Assembly: GCA_948474755.1 (NCBI GenBank)
Contig: CAOLHI010000420.1
Location: 434,001-498,000 of the forward strand
Reading direction: 5' to 3'
DNA length: 64,000 nucleotides
Source: Ctenosaura bakeri
Lineage: Eukaryota; Chordata; Lepidosauria; Squamata; Iguanidae
Positions within the stretch are counted from its first letter, which is position 1. Every line of letters starts with the position of its first letter. The notes beneath the pieces are model-generated. The model was given only the letters and a program-made list of their open reading frames with translations, was not told where the DNA came from and did no database searches. The translations under genes were made by a program, and so were the position numbers. Below are positions 54,520-64,000 of this stretch, one piece after another.

Positions 54520-55870
54520 AAGCTGCCGTATTTTCTTTAAACCAGACACTGTCCACAAGCAGAATATAATCTGTTATTCTACTATGGCTCTCTTACCCAT
54601 TTCTATAATTTAACATATAGTTTGTTGAGAAAGGCCGTTAGTATTCACCTCATAGAATCATGTTTAAATAATTTGCCCAGTCATTTTGGCTGCTGACTAA
54701 AAAAATTTATTGAGGTCATCGTGTTTTAGCATCCAGATGTTTGATAAAGTGACTAAAAATAACTAATTAATTTTTTTAATAGATGAGAAAGTAGATTGTT
54801 ACTTGTGAAGAAAATTGGCAGCTAACAAATTGGGATGCAGATGGAAATATAATGGTAATTACTTTAAAAAAGTAACTTCTCAGGCTTTGTAAGAAGCCTG
54901 TATTTGTATTTTCAGAGTTGTTCACATTGTATTTTCAGAGGAAATTGCTAAGCAGAATTGTCACATAAGAAGAGCTGTTAAAAAGAAGGGGGAATTTAAA
55001 GGGTTAAGATGACCTTCATATATCAGCTATTCTTTTGTGCCTTGACCTTCACATGCTTTTTCCTAAAGTATCTTAAGTGCAGGATGTAAAGACCCCTAGC
55101 TTTCCTCTACCCCGACCACCCCACTTTCCTGTTGTTCTTCCTCTTTAAGGACTGGAGGAGGATAGTAATTTTTTTCCAAAAACAAATTCTAGTTAATATA
55201 AGAAAACAGATCAAGGAATGGAGTTTGCAGTCTGCAACAGGTCTGGGAGACTAATGAAGATATTTACAAAGAAGGGAGACTTCATAATCAAGGCTGAATT
55301 GCTTTCGTGTAATTTATCCATTATTCCCGGACTAGTGGTGGTCTATTCCTCACAGAGCCCGAGGCATTTCTGACCATTCAGAATGACTTCCTTTCCTCCT
55401 ACTCTTGTCTATATGCCTGTCAAGCCGGGGGACATGGAGGGAGAAGACCTGATTTCCGTATTAGTGCATTCAAAACTAGTTAATAGAAATTAATTAAATT
55501 CAGGATATCACAAGGCAAGATAGACAGAGCTTGAGGGCTCCTGATAAAGTAATTAAAATAAGGGGGGGTTACGCTTGAGTGGTTTGTATGTATTATCGGA
55601 ACCACAGGATTGAATTACAGCCAGAGCAGACATCAACTCATGCATTATTTACACTGCTGCATCAAAATATAGATTTAAAGAGGGAAGAAAACACAATAAA
55701 AGATTAATTTTATATATGGCATAAAAATATTCCTGAATGTCAGGCCTGATGCTCTTTCGACATTTGCCAGGATGAACTGGGAGTTTTTTTAAAGTGTAGG
55801 TCATATTGAAGGAAAAGAGTTTGTCCCATCTGATGGTGATTGTACAAAACAGGCATCTGTCAAACTAAAA
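54520..55870. other. Repeat-poor intronic stretch
   Basis: AT-rich with no recognisable SINE, LINE or MITE except a short AATTACTTTAAAAAAGTAAC segment at about 54856 that recurs at 41063. No coding exon seen. Confidence 0.45.
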
Positions 55871-55877
55871 ATAGGTG

Positions 55878-56096
55878 GTCATTGTTTTTAGCCTTCAGGT
55901 TGTTTCAAATGTATAGATGCGCTAAAGTGAAACTATCACAGGCTTTTCTTTGCAAAATTTGTTTGGTGGAAGTTTCTCCTTGGTGTCCTCTAAGTTCGAG
56001 AGAATGTGACCTGCCCAAGGTCACCCAGTGGATTTCCATGGTTGAATGGGAATTTGAAAAATCTTGGCCCGTATACCATACTAGCTCTCAGAAGGA
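55878..56096 (-). mobile_element. tRNA-derived SINE, diverged
   Basis: TAGCCTTCAGGTTGTTTCAA, AAACTATCACAGGCTTTTCT, TGCAAAATTTGTTTGGTGGA, CTGCCCAAGGTCACCCAGTG, CATACTAGCTCTCAGA in reverse orientation. One of the older copies. Confidence 0.8.
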
Positions 56097-56109
56097 GGTG
56101 CTAGCTCGC

Positions 56110-57060
56110 AAATAATATTTGGGTTGAAATTTCCCATATTTAAAAATATTTAATATTTCTTTAAAATATTGAACAAAATATTTGGTATCTAAAATGTTAA
56201 AATATTCTGAACACACAAAAGCTACCTTCGTGTTCATGCAGAACCCATGTTTTCACACTGTTGTAAATTTTGTTCTTCATTTCCATGCCATCTGTGCTTT
56301 ATTTAACTGAGTATGTCTTTTTCATATCATCCTCATGCTGCAGAAAACAGGGAAATGAATCAGATGTAGGGAGCAGACTCATACAGACTAGTGATGGTGC
56401 TGACATTCAGAAGCGGGAAGCAGAAGAGATAAAAACTGGACACTGTTAAGCTAAACCCAACTCTTTCCAAATTTTGTCTGCTTCCTAACTGTATGTAAAG
56501 AATCCTTCCCTGAAAGGAAACCTGAGAAGTGCCCAACATCTTCTAGTCAATCCACAGATACCTAAGAGGTATCAGTTCTATTTCTTAGGCATCCCTTGTG
56601 GCAGTTTCTTGAAGAAACTGGTTATAAATGTTTTGCATCTTGAAATCATGCAGCCTTAAGTGTCTCAAACGCTGGTAGATACCCTCCATCACAATTCCTC
56701 CCAACAAATATTCTCACTTCCCCTTAACAGGATATATTTTGGGTACTAATAGGGAAGGAGTCTTGGTCTGTCCTCTCTTCTGAGCTTTCTGAGGTAAAAC
56801 TCGAAAAGGACATCAATTTCTCTTTGAAGACTAAGAAACTGAAACAGTTAAGAGATAAACTGATAGAAGATTGATCCTTGATAATACCTATCCATGTAGG
56901 TGTTACCCTAAGAGGTGGGGGACTTGGCGTCCACCTGCAATGTCAGCATCTCCTTGGAATTAGGGGAATTATAGTTCAAAGGAGGCCTGTGAGAGGAGGG
57001 TAATGGCTTTTCACCTGTATATACCAGTACTAACTAGAGAGAGGACTCCAGTTTAAGATT
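56110..57060. other. Intronic DNA, nothing recognised
   Basis: No exon or repeat family recognised. AT-rich run of TAAAATATT units around 56140-56205. Confidence 0.4.
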
Positions 57061-57066
57061 AACAGA

Positions 57067-57495
57067 GGCCCTTTTCGCATGTTTTTTTTAGCGCGAGCGC
57101 CCCTTGAGCGTCGCGCAAATGGGAGCACCGCTCCGTACGACGCACTCCCACTCACACAAAGCTCACGAGGCTAAAGTGGGGCGTGCGCACATTTTTTGAT
57201 TTTCAGCTTTAAGCCGAAAATGCCCCGCGCTCACGCAATGCTTGCAGTACCCTCGCGCACTTACCTGCGTGCGGTGTGTTGGCAAGCTGGGCGGGTCGTG
57301 CTTCCTTCCCCCAGCGCAGCCTACAGCTCCCAGACTGAGCTGTGGAAGGAAGGGATGGGGTACTAGCGTGACAGTCGCGCTAAGGAGGAAGCCAATGTGG
57401 GAGGAAGAAGGGCTGTCATGAGCTGCTGATGCGAGCGGCTGCTCGCACGAGCACCGCTCTCCACTGCCGCGACAAGGTACAGTGCGAAAAAGGCC
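57067..57495. mobile_element. CpG-dense non-autonomous DNA element
   Basis: The terminal inverted repeats GGCCCTTTTCGCA and TGCGAAAAAGGCC are flanked by exact AGA on both sides (57064-57066 and 57496-57498). By hand I count about 36 CpGs in 429 bp, against a surrounding intron that has almost none. No transposase ORF. The end sequence resembles the GGCCATTTCTGCA end of the palindromic MITE family, so it may be in the same superfamily (PIF/Harbinger-like, 3-bp duplication). The CpG retention suggests recent insertion or protection from methylation. Confidence 0.75.
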
Positions 57496-57499
57496 AGAG

Positions 57500-59750
57500 T
57501 GTTTTATTGAAAATTAACAGACATACACAATTTCACGAACTATACAAGTCTATTAAAAAGGCAAGAAAGGTTGGATAGAGATTTTGGGTGGAAAGGGTGA
57601 TATTTGCCAGTTGAAGGTTGAAGTGGAATGGTTCGTGAAGGATTTGAGTGTAACAAGAACGAACAGAGATCTGGGCACCATGCATTATGTCCAAAGTACT
57701 ACAGGTTGCTGGGATCAAAGCTAAGGCTTATATACCCTATTTCCTACCCTGAGGGGGTATGTGTGAACAATGTGATAACTGCTTTCTCCTGGGATAGACA
57801 AAGGAGTTTGGAATGGGCTGATTGCCTTAATTCTAGGTGAGAAAACATTGGTGGGAATCATGACAGTATCTTAATGTTTGGACAGGTGGGGGTATAGGGA
57901 AGGTTTCTGTAGGATAGACTTATAGGATGTTGGTCTCTGATTGCTTCACCTGGGCAGTACCACTCCCATTGTATTTGGATGTGCATGGGGCTGAGGTTAT
58001 TGAAAGGATTATCTGAAACCTATTAGCATCAGGTTTTTCTCCCTAATCCTTCCTGAACCTACGATCTGGCCTTGCCTGAAGTCAACCGGATGTGGCAACA
58101 GACTTCTAACCAGCATGCTTTCAAACATGTTTTTCAGCCATAAATATCCAATGTATATAAAAATGATATTCCCCACCAATCACACAGTCCCGCAGGATGG
58201 GGGGATATAAGGGATATAACATAGGTTTGTGGAGCCATGCAGGCCTTCACATACTTCTGAACTCCAATTTCTGCTCATTTCAATCAGTGTAAGTCAGTGA
58301 TCTGTACTATGGGGAGGTTAGTTCAACAACATCTGGAAGCTTTCTCCATCCTAGGGTAGGCCCTGGTTTATGTATTTGACTTTATGCGTGGTGGCTGCAG
58401 ATGACTTTTGTCCTTCTGCACAAGTGACCTATATGCCAGCATCCTGTGAGCTAGCCTTTTTTAAAATACGTGATACAATGTTGAGATTCTTGCTTCTCCG
58501 TTTCTCTTGTTTTCATCCTAAAATCTGTCTATTGGTGTTCTAAAGATTGACCCACATATGCTGGCATCAAGGGTCTGATCTGATCTGACATGACATAACC
58601 TGACCCCTTTGCTTTGCTAGGGCAAAAGTGTACTGACAGAGTGTAGTGGCAACCACATCCCAGTTGCTATGGAGACAGCAGAACATTAACATTTAGGGAT
58701 AGTCCTGCTGACCCTTTAGCCATTTCCCTCTTGGAACTTGAGGGGGCTACAGGAAGACCTAATACAGATAGAGACAACATGTATAGGAAAGCATTATGCA
58801 ACAATTATGTGTTGTGTAGATTTGGGGTTCTGGGACAACAGGAGAAGGAAGGAAGTAACCTCAGTGTCCCTGCCACTGGAAGGATGTCCGGTGTTATGTC
58901 TGCACAAATTAGTCTGCCAATGATTTGGACACAGACACATAGACACAGACATGCACAGACACGTAGTGCAGCTCACTGACAAACTCAGCAGCTGTGGATT
59001 TTGAGATGAGGGCAATTTGCACATAGTGCTGAGAAACCAGAGAAAAGTTTCCTGGGTACTCAGACATGAAATAAACAATCAGACATGCAGAGTATCATGT
59101 GACACACCTTAGTCTGTGGGCAGAAACTGCTTTCTTTGTAAGTGTTCCCTGACATTCCTTCCTTAGAAGTAAGTGGGTCGATGTATACAGAGAAGTCCTA
59201 AGCAGTCCCCCACAACACAAATTCAAGAAGGCCGACAGTGAGCCTTCACTAGCACTCAAATTCCAAGGGGGAGAAAGGAAGTGGGACAAATTTGTTTCCC
59301 AATTATGTCAATTATGTCTACTGAAAAGATATGGAATGGCCAGGGCAACTGGCTGTCTCCAGGAAGCAGATCTGCCTCTGTGAGTAGATTTTTGAAAGGT
59401 GGGAATCAGCAGAAGGAAATGAATCTATGTCTTCCACAGATACACAGCTAAGTAAGTCTGGTGTCCATGTGTGTGGTGGGAAATGCTGCCTTTTAACATT
59501 GGTGAAATAAGACTGGATAGCTGAGCCAGCCAGCTTTTATATAGAGAATGGGGAAACAAAGCATATTGTCTTTCACATAATGCAGTCGGTTTGGACTGCC
59601 CAAGGACTGAGTTTGGGTCTCTGGGTCCCACCACTGGGAACAATATGCTGTGTGAGGACCTGAGAGAAGACCTTTTCCTTTGTGGAACCGCATTTGTGGA
59701 ACCTCTTCCCCTTATAGGCCCAATTGGCACTGGCTTCCTTCTGGCCCACA
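57500..59750. other. Intronic DNA, no gene seen
   Basis: ORFs at 57533-57840 and 58731-59078 lie on both strands without domains. A CAGACACA-rich patch lies near 58927-58966. Confidence 0.4.
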
Positions 59751-59754
59751 AAAC

Positions 59755-59815
59755 CCTATGATAGGATTGTCATAAACTGGAGTTGATTTGTAATTGCGTG
59801 AAAGCACAGCTGAAC
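59755..59815 (+). mobile_element. SINE 3' tail fragment
   Basis: CCTATGATAGGATTGTCATA, AACTGGAGTTGATTTGTAAT, GCGTGAAAGCACAGCTGAAC follows the tail order CATGATAGG...GCCATAAGTCGGAGTTGACTTGAAGGCACA. Confidence 0.55.
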
Positions 59816-59989
59816 AGAAAATACATTGCAAAAAATCAGAAAACTGAGAATATCAAAATAGAACTGTAATTTGATTCACATTCTGGTCTGGAAAGCATTT
59901 TGATATATTTCTATTAAAATGTGGAATAAATGATTTTTCTCTTTTCCCAAGAAATACAGGAATCGTTATGTAGTATAAGGGGGCAATAG

Positions 59990-60152
59990 CAGCTTGTGCT
60001 TCCCATGTCAGTTGGGCAGTGAATCCACTCTGGATTTTAGTCTGATCTTACAAGAAACCTTCCACAGGACTGAACTTATTTGGAATAGGTTTCAGTACCT
60101 TGGATAGTTCCTTTAAGGTTTGGACTGTGACTGATATGGAAGCCACCAGCTT
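59990..60152. mobile_element. Foldback MITE, copy 2 of the 51447-51621 family
   Basis: CAGCTTGTGCTTCCCATGTC, AGTTGGGCAGTGAATCCACT, CTGGATTTTAGT on the left, and GACTGATATGGAAGCCACCA, GCTTCC on the right as the approximate inverted end. One internal arm has decayed. Confidence 0.6.
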
Positions 60153-60159
60153 CCCTTGG

Positions 60160-61110
60160 GTAGAGATAAAAATCTGAGGAGGAGGGGGATAACATGGCTT
60201 AAGAATTGGGTTGACATTCTCTCAGTGTTTCTAAGTGGGAAGAAATCACAGCTATTTTAGTAAGTACAAAAGTATGGAAGGGATTTGCTTTTAAGAAAAA
60301 GCAACTAAATGTGAGAAATGTGCACTAGAGAGCAAAAATGTCATTAGTCCTCACAAGAGATAACTCACAGGAGATCACTTCCTCTTAGAAGCATTTTATA
60401 GCGTTAAAGGTACATGCCTTAAAATGGTGCAGATATTCAGCTGCTTTGAAGAAAAACGTGGAGGATTAACCAAGGAAATGACAGCGTACTATAAAAGCTT
60501 ACACAATTCTTCTTTCCATTTTCTTCTCTCCCAGGCCTCTTCCTCTCTAAGGTCAAATGAAAGGGAGCTTCCGCTTAACTCCCCATTTATAATAGTAACA
60601 AGCAGGTCAGTTTTAACAAAAACTCCACAGAGAATCAGGCTGGTGTAATATGTTACAAGTGCAAACTCGCTGCCTCTGGGGGATTACCGCCAACATGTCA
60701 AGCAGCCAATAAAAACATAAGAGTTACTGTGTTGACCAGACCGCCAGCCCATCTCAGTCAGCATTTTGTCTGTAACAGTGACCTGTGAGATGCCTCAGAG
60801 AGGTTCACAAGAAGGGCACAGTTGTGATAGCCATCCCATGGTTAATCCCTAACATCTGGCAAAAGGAGTATGTGGTCCTTGCAAAGAGAAGTTTTGATTT
60901 TGTCTGTCAGTGTTTATTTCCCAGAGGTGAGCCTGTCCCCCACAAAGAATATCCTCTGTACAGAGGAACTGGCCTCAACATCTATTAATATTTCAGCATT
61001 TACACTGAGTCATCACAATCTGTGGCAATGGGTTTTACAAGCTGACATGTTGTATTTGCTAACCTACCTTATATCTGTATGAATGTGTGAAAGATACAGA
61101 GTTTGGAAAA
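60160..61110. other. Intronic DNA, nothing recognised
   Basis: No exon or repeat family recognised. Short ORFs at 60424-60648 and 60785-61082 have no domain. Confidence 0.4.
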
Positions 61111-61114
61111 GTTA

Positions 61115-61241
61115 GACCATTTCCGCAGTAGACTGTTATAGCGCTATATAGCGGCCGGCTCCCTAAACTGCAAACCCCAGGTTTCCATAGGATGTTGAAA
61201 GCGGTATAATAGAGCTATAACAGTCTACTGTGGAAATGGCC
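61115..61241. mobile_element. Palindromic MITE, PIF/Harbinger-like (copy 7)
   Basis: GACCATTTCCGCAGTAGACT left and AGTCTACTGTGGAAATGGCC right, flanked by TTA duplications (61112-61114 and 61242-61244). The left core arm is deleted, leaving 127 bp. Confidence 0.85.
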
Positions 61242-61249
61242 TTACATTT

Positions 61250-61315
61250 GGACTACAACTCCCTGAATCCCTCTGACAATCATACTGGCCCAGGATTATG
61301 GGAGTTATGGTTCAA
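61250..61315. mobile_element. Foldback MITE fragment with GGACTACAACTCCCTGAATC
   Basis: GGACTACAACTCCCTGAATC on the left and ATTATGGGAGTTATGGTTCA on the right are imperfect inverted copies, forming a hairpin of about 65 bp. It contains the clearest ACTACAACTCCC motif in the window. Confidence 0.6.
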
Positions 61316-61334
61316 AATGTAAACTTCATCCAAG

Positions 61335-61640
61335 TTCTGCATACCTTTCAATATTTCACAGATGAAAATCCAGAAATGTGTATCCACATGAGGCTGGAGT
61401 GGGATGAAGATAGCAAAAGTTACTAATGGGGGGGAGAGGAAAGACCCGTGAAAAGAGGCTGCAGCAGTTTGCTTCTGTCTGAACCAATTATGAAGGGCAA
61501 GATTTTGCCCTGACCTCCCCTCTGCCCACTGCTGAGTTAAGTGAGTGCAAATGACCTTTGTACTTTGAACCAGTGGAAGTGAGCTGAGGGCAAAGGAAGA
61601 CAGTGGGAGAAGGAGAGAGAAACTGGGATACTTTAGAGGC
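61335..61640 (+). mobile_element. Unclassified interspersed repeat (copy 2)
   Basis: Second copy of the repeat at 9630-9949, in the same orientation, with TAGCAAAAGTTACTAATG, GAGGCTGCAGCAGTTTGCTT, GAAGGGCAAGATTTTGCCC, CTTTGTACTTTGAACC and AAGTGAGCTGAGGGCAAAGG. The minus-strand ORF at 61488-61928 overlaps it and is not considered a gene. Confidence 0.6.
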
Positions 61641-61649
61641 AGTTATGGG

Positions 61650-64000
61650 ATCACTGAGGAACAAACAAGACTGTTTTTGGCAAAGAGGGACAGTTGGAGG
61701 TATGAGTTCTGATGTGTGGAACAAAGTGCTTCCTTCCTTATTGTTTTCCATACACAGGAAGAAGGTGGCCCTCTCGTTGATCTGAATGAATGTTTTTACC
61801 TTTGGGTTTTTAAAATTGTACTTCCTTAGCAGCACCCTGCCCAACTTAATTGCATGTGTAATACTCTGCAGATAGCAGCAGAATTGATTTATGGTTGCTG
61901 TCCAAAGTTCAGCTTGGCAAAGCAGCAAAGGTAACTAGTTAATTAGTAGACAGACTCCTACTTTGTCCAGGTGCAACTTTTTCAAGTTTTATCCACCTTA
62001 ACACACTGCAGTTGAACTGGACTATTTTACTTTCTTTTTAAAAAGTTGTTCTATGAGGCTTGAATTGTTGAATTTTTTTAAAAAAAGTAAGGATTCCAGT
62101 AGCTTATGCTGATTGAAACACAAACAATTTTGATCTCTTCCTTATTGTGTAGCTCCTTAGAGATATTGTGCTTCCTTTGAAAAAGGCTTGTGCCTTTTGC
62201 TTGTTTGCTCTCTTTTGAAGACTCAGTTCTTTTTTACAACTTGGTATCTTCTGTACATTTTATACGTGTTCCTCATTCAGTGGCTGATGCTCAATCTGGA
62301 CTGTTGCACACAGTTTGTGAGTGGATGACTTGTTGTGGGGGGGAGTTATTTAGTGACTAATTCCTAAGAGGAGGAGAAACTGAAGGTTTGTCATGTGGAA
62401 AAGTACTTTAATCTATTGAAGGAGTGCCATTTAGGGGATTGGTAAAGGAAGATGGGCCACACTTCATGTGTGCAGCAGGAATGGATAGTGTTCTTAAAGC
62501 AGAAAATCCTTTCGGAAGAAGAAGGATATGTAATAAAGTCGCTTGCTAGACTGAGCCTCTAAAACTCTGAAAGGAAAGTGCTGTAACATGCGGAATGCAA
62601 TCTAATGATCACATCACTCTACCAATAGAGCTGATTAAATTAATGTAAGTGTCTTTTATTATTTGCAGACAAAATTTGGAAGGAGAAATATATTGACATT
62701 TTGGGTTGCTGTGTTGCTTTCCTTGTATTATTGCTTTAGCAGGCTTTAATAACAGAAGGAACTAATATAAGGATTTGAGAGATAATAACTGAGCGTGGTT
62801 GAAAAGGTTTGTAGCTAAGAGGAATATTGGGATAAGAGGGTCTTTTCATGCATGCACAGACGTACAAATAACAAGAAGTCAGGCAGTAATACGGTGAACA
62901 ACCATTAGAAGATAACAAAAATAATGCCTTGGTATTTTTTAAGACTAGTGGGAATAAGCAGGGGGTGTCTTTTGTGACCAGCAAGTTACACATCTGCTTG
63001 AATTCAGTATAAAAATCATACTTCAATCTGATTATCAATTGGGGAGATTTGTTTTCCTACTGCAATACTCTGTATAGCAAGGGAACTAAATGTGTTTCTC
63101 TTTAGGAATGTGTATTATGGTCACACCAGATTTAAATAACACCTGCTTCAAAGATTAATAACAGGTTTGGGTCATACTTCTGTTTATTTTTTAAAAACTG
63201 TTTTGGAATAATAACATTGAAACATAACCTGAAGTAAGCAGTTATAGATAGTCATATGTGCATGTTTCTGTGTATTATATAAAATAGAAATATCAAGGCC
63301 ATTTTAAGTTTCATATATGCACCCTCTCAGGCAACGAGTTGCGTTACATGGTGAACTATAACAGATGCATCAAACCTTCACAGTCTGAATTAAGTTAGAA
63401 TGCCAATTGAATTAAATTAGAATGCAGGGCAAACCATTTCCTTGGTAAGTAACATTCCACAAAAGATGACACTTTAGGAAGAAAAAGACCAGTGTATGGC
63501 AAGGAGGTTGTAGCGCCTGTTTCATACACCTGTAGTTCACTGTGTTACAAGCACTGAAAAAATTCAGAACTGGCCGTTACTTCAGAGCAGGTGTTCTGCA
63601 CATGGACACATAGTGCATTGTGTCAGGCATGGTTATCTACAGGTGGATTATCTCTGTTTGCTAGCCAGAAGTCACTTCCTTGCTGGAATGAGACTTTACG
63701 TGAATCCAGAAATCTAGTCATGTTTTTCAGTTGCAGTACAAATGATGAAGAATTGCTTAAAATGGACACAGATGCACTAAGGTGTCTGACGGTAGGGGAG
63801 ATGATCTACATGTGGTTGTAGACCTGTAACTGTATCAACTATCTCTCACAGTTCAGATTTCCCCACAGCATAGAGGATATGGCAAATATAAATACTACTT
63901 GAGGTTTTTGATTTAGTTCTTTATGTAGTTCTTTATGGTATATGCTACCTGCAAAAACAAATGTTTTCCAAAGTGTTATAGTTTATTGTAATAGTATTGT
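61650..64000. other. Repeat-poor intron DNA at the right edge
   Basis: No exon, SINE, LINE or MITE recognised. ORFs at 62736-63038 (minus) and 63591-63821 have no domain. Confidence 0.45.

Larger units (their letters stand above)
13003..64000 (+). other. Downstream intron, at least 51 kb (partial)
   Basis: The intron starts GTACGT. I read the six-frame translations for continuation of the family protein (an MQRE-type start, then Pro/Ser-rich sequence) and found none. All longer ORFs here are explained by repeats or lack recognisable domains. An exon too short or too diverged for eye inspection could be missed. Confidence 0.65.

Noticed and set aside
61488..61928. 146-codon minus-strand ORF, the second-longest ORF in the window
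   Set aside because: It overlaps an interspersed repeat (61335-61640), lacks any recognisable domain, and continues into AT-rich intron sequence.

Overview
The window looks like nuclear DNA from a squamate reptile, probably a lizard. It is AT-rich and intron-dominated. It holds two spliced coding exons with clean GT-AG borders and many interspersed repeats of squamate type: 5S-rRNA-derived SINEs, tRNA-derived SINEs with CAA/GTT tails, CR1 and L2 3' ends, RTE-like LINE 3' ends, and several families of short foldback DNA elements. No operons, bacterial genes, CRISPR arrays or intact viral genes are visible.

The only gene I can support is on the + strand. Exons at 6310-6508 and 12909-13002 splice in frame and encode about 97 residues of the conserved N-terminal (AIP3/Bud6-like) region of the KIAA1217 (sickle tail) / SRCIN1 (p140Cap) adaptor family. 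I prefer KIAA1217 because the introns are very long: more than 6.3 kb upstream, 6.4 kb between the exons, and at least 51 kb downstream with no further exon found. On this reading the whole window is the middle of one large gene.

Layout. 1-6309 is upstream intron, with a foldback element, a TA-flanked Tigger-like MITE and a SINE carrying an inverted copy of neighbouring DNA. 6509-12908 is the intron between the exons, with SINEs, a CR1 end, a solo LTR nested in a SINE, two palindromic MITEs and an L2 end. 13003-64000 is downstream intron. Its main landmarks are a second LTR nested in an RTE fragment (28.2-29.0 kb), a 139-bp-period tandem repeat (31.2-31.6 kb), a SINE/RTE cluster (43.6-45.8 kb), a 99-bp-period minisatellite (46.1-47.2 kb), a Tigger-like element with an expanded core (47.4-47.95 kb) and a CpG-dense DNA element (57.07-57.50 kb).

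The most unusual feature is the amount of inverted-repeat DNA. At least four unrelated foldback families lie in one transcription unit. At 4616-4927 there is also a perfect 88-bp inverted repeat that reads as a templated insertion (template switch) splitting a SINE. All repeat family names come from remembered consensus features and motifs, not from a database search.
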